This document shows, piece by piece, positions 1 to 7,050 of a DNA stretch of 64,000 nucleotides. Each line of letters begins with the position of its first letter. The first letter of the stretch is position 1. Source of the stretch: Firmicutes bacterium HGW-Firmicutes-14 (GTDB lineage Bacteria; Bacillota; Thermincolia; Thermincolales; UBA2595). The stretch lies in contig PHAB01000003.1 in assembly GCA_002840275.1 (NCBI GenBank), forward strand, positions 1-64,000, read 5' to 3'. The notes beneath the pieces are model-generated. The model saw only the letters and a list, made by a program, of their open reading frames with translations, searched no databases and was not told the DNA's origin. Both the position numbers and the translations under genes were made by a program.

Positions 1-21
1 AACGCCTTACAAACCCTATTT

Positions 22-150
22 GCCTAACGAGGCTCTTTCCGAAAGACACGCCGTTGTAACGATTTTTGCGAACGATGGAAGTGGCAAAAAGCGCGCCAGC
101 GGCCACGCGGGTAAGAAAAATGACCACTAAGAATTTGCTAAGTGGTCCGA
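22..150 (+). other. degenerate attC-like site at the left edge
   Basis: An RYYYAAC box (GCCTAAC, 22-28) is followed by the internal signature shared by the clear attC sites further right: a tgtaacgatttttgcg arm and a later gcaaaaagcgcgccagc arm that pair imperfectly. The right-hand GTTRRRY box is not recognisable, so the site is decayed or rearranged. It suggests the cassette array continues beyond the left edge of the window. Confidence 0.45.
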
Positions 151-174
151 CACATCGCCTAACCAGCTAGTAAA

Positions 175-180
175 CGTCAA
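175..180 (-). promoter_or_regulatory. outward -35 box at the right end of the IS110 element
   Basis: The minus strand reads TTGACG here and points out of the element. A TATAAT lies at the other end (1663-1668, minus). Joining the ends through one CTAAC/GTTAG core gives TTGACG, 16 bp, TATAAT, a near-consensus sigma-A promoter that exists only in the circular form. IS110 elements are known to use such junction promoters to drive leader RNA and transposase. Confidence 0.7.
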
Positions 181-273
181 TAGTTTTTTAAAAAATATTT
201 TATGTTCAGTAAAATGGCATAGCAAAGCAAGCCTACCGATGATAGACTTAAGAAAAATGCTTATAAATCTATC

Positions 274-1482
274 CTAGCTTAGTTTGAAGGGCTCGTTTTT
301 CCGCCACATACCATAAATAATTCTCAATAGTTTGTTGGATGTTGCAACCAGGGCAACCATTTTAGGCTTACCGTCTGCTACTTTCCTCGAATAATAGCTA
401 TGTAAAATAGGATTGACCGGTCCCTTTTTAGTACTGCGTATACCGGCTTTTGCTGCCTGAAACAACGCTTTTCGCAGGTAAGTTGATCCACACTTTGATA
501 TTTTATTTTTGGACGCCCTGAATTTTCCCGATTCAAATACTGAAGCGTCAAGACCGGCGTAGGCTGTTAATTGATGGTCACTGCAGAAACGACCTGCGTC
601 TTCGATTTCCGCCAGGATGGCAGCAGCAGTAATTTTTCCAACACCGGGGATGGTTTTCAGCAAAGAATAAGCAGGTATCTCCTTGGCCGCCGCAACAATT
701 TGAGCCCGTATGTCAGCCAACTGAGCTTTGTGTGTCATGAGTATGCCTATGTACTCTCTGAGAACACGTATGTTGGACTGTTGGGAGATTTTGCAGGGCA
801 GGCTTGCTCTGGCGGCGGCCAGTAATTTAACATAAATATTTTCTGCCCATCCTTTTCGCTGATATTCTGATTTAAGAAGTGCTAAGATATCTTCTTTCGT
901 GGCTGCCAAAACATATTCAGGAGTAGGAAAGGCAGCCAATAGGCAAAGAGAAGAATCGCCACAGAGTTTAGAAAAAACATCCGGATAGCGGGGGAAAAGC
1001 AAGTCTAAAACGCTTTGGAACCGCAGCTGGGATTCCACATATAAAGAATTGATCCCATCATAATGCCGGCATGAAACTCTTAAATCAGCAATAGCTGGGC
1101 TGATTGGTTTCTGAGCTTTGAAATTTTGCATGTAAAAGAGTTCTGCTATACGTTTAGCATCAACCGGATCAGTTTTCACTTTACGTATAGACCGGCGTTT
1201 TTGCTGATGTGTTTGGATAGGGTTTAAAACGATTACGGGATATCCGGCCTCCTGAAAAATGCAGCTAATTGGCTTTGAATAATTACCCGTAGACTCCAGG
1301 ATAACCTGAGGTCTTTCACCTGTAAGGTATTCCATATTTCTGAGACGGTCAATGAGCACTGAGATACCCTGAGGGGTGTGAGGAACTGATACCGGTTTCT
1401 TAAAGGGTTCGTGCATAGAAAGATACGTGGCGGCATAGATGCTTCCTTTTGAAACATCCAGACTTAAAACAGGTTTATACAT
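274..1482 (-). CDS. IS110-family transposase (bridge recombinase)
   Basis: DEDD recombinase of about 402 residues that would catalyse excision as a circle and RNA-guided insertion. The N-terminal RuvC-like domain starts LSLDVSKGS (first Asp), followed by ILESTGNYS (Glu) and KTDPVDAKRIAEL (two Asp). The C-terminal transposase_20 domain has LLKTIPGVGKITAAAI and a serine-containing stretch around ASVFESGKF. The ATG at 1482 (MYKPVLSLD) is preceded by AAAAGGAAG and fits the family better than the upstream ATG at 1560, which would start inside the structured leader. The frame is open throughout and all catalytic motifs are present, so the element may be active. A relic of the same element occurs at 6333. 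Confidence 0.9.
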   Translation of the reverse strand: MYKPVLSLDVSKGSIYAATYLSMHEPFKKPVSVPHTPQGISVLIDRLRNMEYLTGERPQVILESTGNYSKPISCIFQEAGYPVIVLNPIQTHQQKRRSIRKVKTDPVDAKRIAELFYMQNFKAQKPISPAIADLRVSCRHYDGINSLYVESQLRFQSVLDLLFPRYPDVFSKLCGDSSLCLLAAFPTPEYVLAATKEDILALLKSEYQRKGWAENIYVKLLAAARASLPCKISQQSNIRVLREYIGILMTHKAQLADIRAQIVAAAKEIPAYSLLKTIPGVGKITAAAILAEIEDAGRFCSDHQLTAYAGLDASVFESGKFRASKNKISKCGSTYLRKALFQAAKAGIRSTKKGPVNPILHSYYSRKVADGKPKMVALVATSNKLLRIIYGMWRKNEPFKLS

Positions 1483-1483
1483 A

Positions 1484-1655
1484 AATAACTTCCTTTTACT
1501 CCAAGACCTTGTACGTGAACTCTCCACAGGTTCGCGAAGTGATCCGGGATTAAATCCCAACCAACTCAGACATGGTATGAATGCCTTTAGAGGGAGTGGA
1601 CACTTTAGGCGACGGGGTCAAAAGCCCCAACAACAAGCCAGTCTGAACTGGTTAT
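1484..1655 (-). ncRNA. predicted IS110 bridge RNA
   Basis: This is the non-coding leader between the -10 box and the transposase. Reading the minus strand, a CCAGT/ACTGG hairpin (1639-1652) is followed by a loop: TTGTTGTTG, then an inner stem GGGG-cttttga-CCCC (1614-1628), then GTCGCCTAAAG (1603-1613). The first flank matches the left side of the attC target (GTTGTTAG, one G-T wobble). The second is complementary to the right side (TTAGGCGA, 8 of 8). A second loop has AGTTGGTTGG before a GGGAttTAATCCC-type stem (1546-1558) and matches the element's own end AGCTGGTTAG with wobbles only. That is the two-loop plan known from IS621 bridge RNA. The right donor guide was not found by eye. Confidence 0.7.
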
Positions 1656-1662
1656 GACTGTA

Positions 1663-1668
1663 TTATAC
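1663..1668 (-). promoter_or_regulatory. -10 box at the left end of the IS110 element
   Basis: Minus-strand TATAAT immediately inside the core repeat. It lacks a good -35 in the integrated state (attC sequence lies upstream) and becomes a complete promoter only when joined to TTGACG at 175-180. It would start transcription near 1655, at the beginning of the predicted bridge RNA. Confidence 0.65.
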
Positions 1669-1836
1669 TAACAACGGGCTAAATGGCGGACTTTGGGGAT
1701 AGTCTCTTGGGACGGCCCAACTTTTCTGTCCTCCCGGTTGTCACGATTCTTGCGAACCAGAGGGGTAAAGGGTGAGGGGCAAGAATCGCGTCAGCCTGTG
1801 GGCGGGAAAAGTTCATTTAGCCCTAATGCGTTAGGT
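1669..1836 (+). other. attC site split by the IS110 insertion
   Basis: Right-hand part of an attC whose first 13 bases lie at 151-163. It carries L''-like aacgggctaaatggc, the long imperfectly paired arms (cacgattcttgcg with gcaagaatcgcgtcagc) and ends catttagccctaatgcGTTAGGT with the R' box at 1830-1836. It is the same family as the sites at 2797 and 5426. Insertion in R'' should abolish recombination at this site. Confidence 0.85.
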
Positions 1837-1993
1837 GAAAAAGGTGCTATTCTTAAAGAAAAAAAGAACCACCGAATTAACAGCGGTTACTCTACTGGAA
1901 AGACTTATTCATGTTTTCCTATGATGAAACCGTAAAAACGTAAAAACACAATGGGGCAAAATAGTCGAAATCAGTGGTAATAGCGCCTTCATC

Positions 1994-2015
1994 GTCTAAC
2001 AATGGGCTAATTGGT
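1994..2015 (+). other. left half of an attC site
   Basis: GTCTAAC (RYYYAAC) followed by aatgggctaattgg, clearly the 5' half of the same attC family. The rest is missing: the sequence passes straight into the leader of the next gene. The cassette before it (1837-1993) has no convincing gene. This is a truncated cassette boundary. Confidence 0.6.
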
Positions 2016-2041
2016 TTCGGGTAACGTTTTGAATTGAAAGG

Positions 2042-2770
2042 ATGATTAAGGTGAATTTGACTGAACAAATTAAGGAAATGGCACTTCATAACGGTGTAAC
2101 ATATTTTGGTGTTGCAGATTTATCTAATGCAAAGGAGGCCATTCTTAATCAGGGTGGTTCGGAGATTGCTGGTTTTTCACATTGTATTTCTTTAGGTATT
2201 TCGTTGATTAATCATATTGTGGATCAATTGCCAAGAAGGTCTGAACAATCTGTAGCTATGAATTATAGGCACCATGCTTATGATATTATTAATCAACGGT
2301 TAGATTTAGCCGCATCAGTAATAAGTGGTTTCATACAACAGCAAGGGTATGCTGTATTTCCAGTTCCGGCTTCAAAACATACTGATAACGAACGGATTTG
2401 TGCCATTTTTTCACATAAGATGGGAGCAAGCTTAGCAGGACTGGGGTGGATCGGCAAGAGTTGCCTATTAATTACACCTGGCAGCGGACCACGGGTAAGG
2501 TGGGTATCAGTTTTGACGGATGCTTCGATCGAACCAACAGGACAGCTCATGGAGGAGCGTTGTGGTGATTGCACGGCTTGTGTAGATGTATGTCCTATGA
2601 AAGCATTTACCGGCAGGCCATTTTATAAAGAAGAGCCTCGGGAAGTAAGATATGACGCCAGAAGGTGCGAAAAGTATTTTAAATCCATGAAGGCTAAAGG
2701 GCAGATAGAAGTCTGTGGAATGTGTTTATATATTTGTCCATACGGGAGGAAACAGGGAACTACTATTTGA
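2042..2770 (+). CDS. QueG-like 4Fe-4S double-cluster protein
   Basis: 242-residue soluble protein resembling epoxyqueuosine reductase (last step of tRNA queuosine synthesis), but shorter than usual QueG. The middle has GASLAGLGWIGKSCLLITP, typical of this family's N-terminal domain. The C-terminal part has two ferredoxin-like cysteine sets: CGDCTACVDVCP and CGMCLYICPYGRK, with an extra Cys in RRCEKYF. The ATG at 2042 follows GAAAGG. It sits alone in an integron cassette that ends in the attC at 2797. Whether it makes queuosine or acts as another corrinoid/Fe-S reductase cannot be decided here. Confidence 0.75.
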   Translation: MIKVNLTEQIKEMALHNGVTYFGVADLSNAKEAILNQGGSEIAGFSHCISLGISLINHIVDQLPRRSEQSVAMNYRHHAYDIINQRLDLAASVISGFIQQQGYAVFPVPASKHTDNERICAIFSHKMGASLAGLGWIGKSCLLITPGSGPRVRWVSVLTDASIEPTGQLMEERCGDCTACVDVCPMKAFTGRPFYKEEPREVRYDARRCEKYFKSMKAKGQIEVCGMCLYICPYGRKQGTTI

Positions 2771-2796
2771 AAAGAGTGGTCAATTTAGAAGACATC

Positions 2797-2955
2797 GCCT
2801 AGCAACGGGCTAAATGGCTCCGGCTGCGCCTCCGACCCAACTTTCCCCATCCTCGGCTGTCACGCTTTTTGCGGTAAGTGGGGAAGGGATGCAAGAGCAA
2901 AAGCCGCGCCAGCACTGTGAGCAGAAAAAGTTCATTTAGCCCCAATGCGTTAGAC
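2797..2955 (+). other. complete attC site (159 bp)
   Basis: R'' GCCTAGC at 2797-2803 (one change from RYYYAAC), then aacgggctaaatggc. Long imperfect arms follow (ggctgtcacgctttttgc pairs with gcaaaagccgcgccagc). L' catttagccc and R' GTTAGAC at 2949-2955 close it. Length and sequence match the site at 5426. The single strand would fold into one long hairpin with extrahelical bases, the form recognised by integron integrases. Confidence 0.88.
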
Positions 2956-3007
2956 GAAATTCCGCCGCATGGATGCGAAAAAAGAACCCTGCGATTAGTA
3001 GGTAACA

Positions 3008-3514
3008 TTACCTGAAGTTTTTATTTAGATGTCGAATACTCAAACCTAGAGCAGAAGAAATTAGAAATAGAAGCTCTTGGTTAAGACTTGTGTCATCTTC
3101 TTTTGCTTTTTGAAGTAGCTTGTGATGCAGTTCTTTGGGAACACGTAACAAAATACGACCTGAGCAATCTTCAATATCTGATTTAGTATTTGGTTTTGGG
3201 ATTGGCAAATTTTCAATTATGGCAGTATATATCCAACCTTTCTTAGCATCGTCTAAGTTTAATAATGCTTCTTCTCTGGTACTACCATAAGTTATACATC
3301 CAGGGAGGTCAGGATGTTCAGCAATCCAATAAGTGCCATGATTATCTGTTGTTCTTTCCATTTTTAAGGGGTATTCTAATAATTCATATTGTTTGCATTG
3401 TTGTTCGATTTCTTCCGGATTTTCAGGAATTTTAATAAATTCGTCAGGGCTCTTCTTAGAATCGAATAGATTTTTATCAATTTTCTCAAGGTTAATTTTC
3501 AGCTCTTTACACAT
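3008..3514 (-). CDS. hicB: HicB-family antitoxin
   Basis: 168-residue antitoxin of the HicAB type. The N-terminal HicB fold reads YWIAEHPDLPGCITYGSTR with EEALLNLDDAKKGWI; the C-terminal ribbon-helix-helix DNA-binding segment is GRILLRVPKELHHKLLQKA with SLNQELLFLI. The start chosen is the ATG at 3514 (MCKELKINLEK), which overlaps the hicA stop codon (ATGTGTAA) and follows AGGAGG. The longer frame back to 3589 is really the shifted tail of hicA. The gene looks intact although its toxin partner is frameshifted. Confidence 0.85.
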   Translation of the reverse strand: MCKELKINLEKIDKNLFDSKKSPDEFIKIPENPEEIEQQCKQYELLEYPLKMERTTDNHGTYWIAEHPDLPGCITYGSTREEALLNLDDAKKGWIYTAIIENLPIPKPNTKSDIEDCSGRILLRVPKELHHKLLQKAKEDDTSLNQELLFLISSALGLSIRHLNKNFR

Positions 3515-3771
3515 ATTTTTCATCCTCCTGAACAGTTCCAATAGATTTAAGTAGTTCCCTAACCAGTTTAACCTGATAAGGCCGAACAAGTTCGGATTCC
3601 ATTAGGTGATCACTTTAGGAAATTCAGGGTGTTTGAAATGTCTATGACTAGTGCCGGCTTTCCTTTGAATTCGACAACCCAAAGCTAACAGAAGTTTTGA
3701 CATTCCATCATATCTAATATCATTTGGAGTTGGATGGCGAAATATTTTTTCTATTAGCTTATTTTACTCAA
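3507..3771 (-). pseudogene. hicA: frameshifted HicA toxin
   Basis: Three frames give one HicA protein in pieces: a start-like TTG (LSKIS) at 3771; then IEKIFRHPTPNDIRYDGM and the catalytic region with GTSHRHFKHPEFPKVIT; then, after a one-base loss near 3595, ESELVRPYQVKLVRELLKS down to GTVQEDEKYV and a stop that overlaps hicB. Both joins need a one-base change, so no full HicA can be made. The family's essential His (GTSHRHF) is still present. HicA toxins cut mRNA; here the toxin is dead and the antitoxin remains. Confidence 0.85.
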
Positions 3772-3864
3772 AACCAGCCCGCCAATCTTACCACCTATAT
3801 TAGTATAATATTACATATGATATCATATGTCAAATGAAATTGGGAATCGGGCACGGCGGAACAT

Positions 3865-4083
3865 TTGCATCTAAGTCATTCGAACTTAAAGCAAGATATC
3901 CAAAAGCTATTTGACCAATTTCATGGATATAGTGAAAGCATGTGGGAGCCTTTTTTGGATTTTGAGTGTTATGGTTGTGCATCTCCGGTTAGGATTTACT
4001 ATGAACCTTGGGAGTTTGCCATGGGATGCTATGGTTACACTGTGGTTGAAATAATAGAAGTGATGAATTGGGAAAAGAAATAA
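3865..4083 (+). CDS. small uncharacterised protein, possibly 5'-truncated
   Basis: 72-residue frame beginning at TTG 3865 with no good ribosome site. The C-terminal half looks protein-like (EPFLDFECYGCASPVRIYY, then WEFAMGCYGYTVVEIIEVMNW), with two Cys in a CYGC motif. The frame stays open upstream without a better start. Since the upstream junction abuts the hicA promoter region and the downstream attC has lost its left half, this may be the surviving 3' end of a longer gene. Not recognised. Confidence 0.35.
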   Translation: MHLSHSNLKQDIQKLFDQFHGYSESMWEPFLDFECYGCASPVRIYYEPWEFAMGCYGYTVVEIIEVMNWEKK

Positions 4084-4090
4084 ATTTGTT

Positions 4091-4174
4091 TTTTTGCGGT
4101 AAATGGGGAAAGGATAGCAAAATCGCGCCAGCACTGCGGGCGGGAAAAGTTCATTTAGCCCCAATGCGTTGGGC
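4091..4174 (+). other. right half of an attC site
   Basis: Starts inside the central arm (tttgcggtaaatggggaaag), continues gcaaaatcgcgccagc and ends catttagccccaatgcGTTGGGC (R' box 4168-4174, fits GTTRRRY). The left arm and R'' are missing. It would not fold into a full attC hairpin and should be inert or weak. Confidence 0.75.
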
Positions 4175-4185
4175 GAAAGACTGTG

Positions 4186-4638
4186 CTATGAAAGTTTTTT
4201 AACTTGAGATTTTTGGTCTAGCCACCTTAAGGTATAACCTAATACAAGACCAAAAATGGAACTCGTAAACACATCAACTAAAGCTGTCGTTACATCTATT
4301 GCAATAAGCCCTCTCACTTTAAATAAAGTCATAACCCCGTAAGTTCCAAACCAAATGGCAACTCCGTAAAGCCAAGCTTTTAGAAGAAGATTATCACTAT
4401 TGATTTTAAGAAGAAGATAAGCAAAAACTATCCCTATAATTCCCGAAAAGAAGATTTCTCCACCGAGTGCTAATATTGTTTCCATCAAAGTATTAGGTTT
4501 TGATCCGTATATCATTATTCCCACCCAGTCAAGATATTTCAGTTTGGTAAGCCCAAATGAGTGGGAAATATAGTCAATAGTGTCCTGTATTATCCCAGCA
4601 ATAATGCCAGCAAAAAATCCTCTTGTAAGTCGGTCCAT
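4186..4638 (-). CDS. small multi-pass membrane protein
   Basis: About 150 residues with four hydrophobic segments: GFFAGIIAGIIQD, FSGIIGIVFAYLLL, WLYGVAIWFGTYGVMTLF and TSSIFGLVLGYTLRWL. It starts MDRLTRGFFAG, an opening seen in uncharacterised YqhR-like membrane proteins of spore-forming Firmicutes, which is only a resemblance. The start could be ATG 4638 or TTG 4647; GGGAGTG lies just upstream. It is encoded against the attC orientation, so it presumably has its own promoter. Function unknown. Confidence 0.6.
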   Translation of the reverse strand: MDRLTRGFFAGIIAGIIQDTIDYISHSFGLTKLKYLDWVGIMIYGSKPNTLMETILALGGEIFFSGIIGIVFAYLLLKINSDNLLLKAWLYGVAIWFGTYGVMTLFKVRGLIAIDVTTALVDVFTSSIFGLVLGYTLRWLDQKSQVKKLS

Positions 4639-4749
4639 AATGACCAAGATTATCACTCCCAAAACCTAATGTTAGTAATTATCATTGCCTTTTTTGCAAC
4701 TTAATATCAATGAGAGTAAACAAATTGTTATAAAGCACAGTCAAAAATA

Positions 4750-4903
4750 GGTGACCGTTTAAATGAGGGACTTTAGATGCAAGGCGCCTTTTGCCATTTG
4801 CCGCCGGTGTAGCGGTTTTTGCGAAATGAAAGAAGGACAGGCTGGACAAAAATCGTGCCAGCCTGCAAGCGGGAAAAAATCATATAGCCCCAATGCGTTA
4901 GAC
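4750..4903 (+). other. attC site with degenerate left box
   Basis: The left end reads ggtgaccgtttaaatgagg in place of gcctaacaacgggctaaatgg, so R'' is lost while the region keeps the right spacing. The arms gtagcggtttttgcg and caaaaatcgtgccagcc and the end catatagccccaatgcGTTAGAC (R' 4897-4903) are well kept. Confidence 0.7.
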
Positions 4904-4912
4904 GAAATCTGG

Positions 4913-5079
4913 CTATTTGGGGTCAAAAAGAAAAGAGTATCTTCTTTTTCCGTGAAGAATTCTTCTGATTTCAACAATGTTGCCCTTTACTGCATAAAAG
5001 ACTGTCCTAATGTAATCAATTATTTCCATAAAGTCTTTTTCAGCGCTTGGAAGATACCTTACTTGATATTTCTACCCAT
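4913..5079 (-). pseudogene. RelE/ParE-type toxin with internal deletion
   Basis: The ATG at 5079 overlaps the phd stop (GATGGGTAG) as in intact operons, but one base is missing after three codons. In the shifted frame the protein reads YQVRYLPSAEKDFMEIIDYI, then jumps directly to GNIVEIRRILHGKRRYSFLF and a stop at 4913. Intact relatives have about 40 more residues between these parts. The toxin is thus frameshifted at its start and lacks its centre. The antitoxin upstream is whole. Confidence 0.82.
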
Positions 5080-5338
5080 CAATGGAAGCCCTCATTTTCT
5101 TCATTAGTTCTTTATGACTAATAGTCGGTGCGCCAGATGTACTTTCTTGTTCAGCTTCACCAAGTTTTTGGTATAATTCAATTATTGCTTCAAGTTTTTC
5201 ATATGTTGCCATGCTCATGACAACTAAGTCGCCTTGACCGTTTTTTGTAATGAATACAGGTTCCCCTTCATCATGGCAAAGTTCAGAGATTTGATTGAAA
5301 TTATTTCTCAAGTCTGAGATTGGTCGAATTATTGGCAT
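5072..5338 (-). CDS. Phd/YefM-family antitoxin
   Basis: 88-residue antitoxin. The N-terminal DNA-binding part is MPIIRPISDLRNNFNQISE, then GEPVFITKNGQGDLVVMSMATYEKLE, the hallmark of Phd/YefM; the charged tail would wrap the toxin. ATG 5338 has GGAG nine bases upstream, better than ATG 5359. The AT-rich region before it holds likely promoter sequence. It is the first gene of a two-gene operon whose toxin is broken, so it may only repress its own promoter or protect against related toxins elsewhere. Confidence 0.85.
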   Translation of the reverse strand: MPIIRPISDLRNNFNQISELCHDEGEPVFITKNGQGDLVVMSMATYEKLEAIIELYQKLGEAEQESTSGAPTISHKELMKKMRASIDG

Positions 5339-5425
5339 TAGTAATCGCTCCTTTATCATTAAAGATATTAATATTATATCATAAAAATGATAAAAAATAT
5401 ATTTTTCTGCTTAACGCCAGACATC

Positions 5426-5582
5426 GCCTAACAACGGGCTAAATGGCCACGGCTGCGCCTCCGACCCAACTTTCCCCGTCCTCGGCTGTCACGATTTTTG
5501 CGGTAAGTGGGGAAGGGATGAAAGAGCAAAAATCGCGCCAGACTGCGGTCGGGAAAAGTTCATTAGCCCCAATGCGTTAGAC
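5426..5582 (+). other. complete attC site (157 bp)
   Basis: The cleanest copy: R'' GCCTAAC (5426-5432), aacgggctaaatggcc, arms ggctgtcacgatttttgc and gcaaaaatcgcgccag, then cattagccccaatgcGTTAGAC (R' 5576-5582). It is nearly identical to the site at 2797, as expected for the homogeneous attC family of a resident chromosomal integron. Confidence 0.92.
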
Positions 5583-5612
5583 GAAATCGTTGACTCTATG
5601 GAGGTCAAAAAG

Positions 5613-6110
5613 ATGATTCGAAAATGTTGTGAGTCTGATTTTGAAATGATTTATTCCATTATTAATGACGCTGCACAAGCGTATAAAGGTGTTATACCCG
5701 CTGACCGTTGGAATGATGAATACATGAATATGACCGAACTACTCGAAGAAATCGAGAGCGGTGTAGAGTTTTGGGGTTTCGAAGAGAATGGCCGGCTTAT
5801 CGGAATAATGGGTCTGCAGCCTGTCCAGGATGTTATTTTGATTAGACATGCATATGTTCGTACAATTCATAGGAATAAGGGAATTGGTGGTAAGTTACTG
5901 GAACATCTAAGATCACTAATTGACAGGCCTATTCTAATGGGAACCTGGGCAGATGCTCATTGGGCAATCCGGTTTTATGAGAAACATGGTTTTATGTTAG
6001 TTTCCAAAGAAGAAAAGGATAAACTACTTCGCAAATATTGGAATATTCCTGAGCGCCAAATAGAAACCTCAGTAGTGCTGAAGGAAAGAAACAGCAGGTC
6101 CGTCAAATGA
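5613..6110 (+). CDS. GNAT-family N-acetyltransferase
   Basis: 165-residue acetyl-CoA-dependent acetyltransferase; the acceptor is unknown. The core motif A, RTIHRNKGIGGKLLEHL, carries the acetyl-CoA pyrophosphate loop. Motif B follows as WADAHWAIRFYEKHGF. The start is ATG 5613 because GGAGG lies eight bases before it; the in-frame ATG at 5598 overlaps that ribosome site. The first gene of its cassette, it reads in the same direction as the attC sites and begins 30 bases after R', so it could be expressed by read-through. GNAT genes are common integron cargo. Confidence 0.85.
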   Translation: MIRKCCESDFEMIYSIINDAAQAYKGVIPADRWNDEYMNMTELLEEIESGVEFWGFEENGRLIGIMGLQPVQDVILIRHAYVRTIHRNKGIGGKLLEHLRSLIDRPILMGTWADAHWAIRFYEKHGFMLVSKEEKDKLLRKYWNIPERQIETSVVLKERNSRSVK

Positions 6111-6322
6111 GTGAGTTCGAGAAATTTATTAGAGAAGGACATGTAGAATCCAGCTATTATTGTTCCTTTTTTTCAGACATCATTAATACTAAAGTTATCA
6201 AGAGCAGAGTAGAAGACAAGAGTAATGACAAGATAACTGGTATAGCTGAAACAACGAATCACCATGACTTGTGGTTCGAAGGTGAACCGGTAGTTGAATC
6301 TTCGAATTTTATCGATACCTGA
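6107..6322 (+). CDS. small hypothetical protein overlapping the GNAT stop
   Basis: 71 residues, starting at an ATG that overlaps the GNAT stop (ATGA), suggesting translational coupling. It is polar with no recognised domain (MSEFEKFIREGHVESSYYCS at the N-terminus). The tail GEPVVESSNFIDT ends just before the IS110 relic, so the 3' end may have been rewritten. It could be a genuine second cassette gene or a fused fragment. Confidence 0.4.
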   Translation: MSEFEKFIREGHVESSYYCSFFSDIINTKVIKSRVEDKSNDKITGIAETTNHHDLWFEGEPVVESSNFIDT

Positions 6323-6332
6323 GAATCACCTG

Positions 6333-6428
6333 TTGGGAGAAATAGCAGGGCAGGCTTGCTCTGGCGACGGCCAGTAATTCAGTATAAATGCTTTTCGCTC
6401 TGAACTGGTTATGACCGTATTATACGAA
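6333..6428 (-). mobile_element. internally deleted IS110 relic next to an attC remnant
   Basis: The first part is close to IS110 positions about 782-865 (shared cagggcaggcttgctctggc, then agtaatt...cttttcgct). It is fused to the IS left end (ctgaactggttatgac, gtattatac), which abuts attC-type sequence (aacaatgggttaaatggc). So another copy of the same IS once sat in an attC at the same position and orientation and has been reduced to about 95 bp. Confidence 0.78.
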
Positions 6429-6470
6429 CAATGGGTTAAATGGCTATAGTTAAATTTATTTACTTTAGTT

Positions 6471-6962
6471 TTAATGCAGGTCGTTCTTTATATTAATAAG
6501 CTTCTTGATACTCCAAAATGTAAAACTTAAGAGTAATAATATATCAATGGCCATGAATAAAAGTGTTCTGTAATCAATTAATCCTGATATTGAAGTATCA
6601 CTAATGGGCCAAAGATATCGGGGTATAAAGTGTTTATGAGTTAATATATCGATACCAATATGGGAAAAGACACCAAAAAAGAACCATTTGGCATTTACAA
6701 AGTGATTAATGAAAAATACTAAAAATAAAATTATCCATATAATTAGGGAGTGAAATGCGGTGTCTATAAAAGGTACTAAAGGAACCGAATATAATTGCTG
6801 TAATAAAGGTTTAAATACATGAAGGTTTCCTTTTAATAAAAGGAAGGAGCCCAAACCTAAGATAGCGATATCCGGGAAAACCATGCCCCAAACTACTAAC
6901 CAACGTTTGGGGTGGTTTTTGAGAATCAAGTATGTCCAAGCTCCATGACTAAATGTATCCAT
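6471..6962 (-). CDS. YdjM-like membrane-bound metal-dependent hydrolase
   Basis: 163-residue membrane protein resembling the YdjM/LexA-binding membrane hydrolase family. It begins MDTFSHGAWTYLILKN, whose N-terminal His fits the metal site, and has FPDIAILGLG, FIDTAFHSLIIWI and GVFSHIGIDILTHKHF, with the spaced H/D residues expected of the family, over four to five hydrophobic segments. ATG 6962 is favoured over GTG 6974. It runs against the array direction. The physiological substrate is unknown. Confidence 0.7.
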   Translation of the reverse strand: MDTFSHGAWTYLILKNHPKRWLVVWGMVFPDIAILGLGSFLLLKGNLHVFKPLLQQLYSVPLVPFIDTAFHSLIIWIILFLVFFINHFVNAKWFFFGVFSHIGIDILTHKHFIPRYLWPISDTSISGLIDYRTLLFMAIDILLLLSFTFWSIKKLINIKNDLH

Positions 6963-7050
6963 AATTCTCACCACTTTCTAGTCAGACAGAATTTTTTAAA
7001 CATCTTATTGTGTCCAGGTGGGAGTATGGATAAAAGAAAATAATAAATTT

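Larger units (their letters stand above)
164..1668 (-). mobile_element. complete IS110-family insertion sequence inside an attC
   Basis: The element is bounded by a 5-bp direct repeat CTAAC (159-163 and 1669-1673). Removing one copy and the intervening DNA restores an attC that begins cacatcgcctaac and continues aacgggctaaatggc, as in the intact copies at 2797 and 5426. It carries one DEDD transposase on the minus strand, about 110 bp of non-coding right end and about 185 bp of non-coding left end upstream of the transposase, the layout of the IS110 group rather than IS1111. No long terminal inverted repeats are seen, as expected. The junction repeat is the likely recombination core. The insertion is in the R'' box of the attC. 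Confidence 0.88.

Noticed and set aside
571-825. 84-codon plus-strand frame inside the IS110 transposase
   Set aside because: It is antisense to conserved transposase motifs and has no ribosome site.
1693-1935. 80-codon frame over the IS-split attC
   Set aside because: It reads through the attC hairpin arms; such frames arise in every copy of the repeat.
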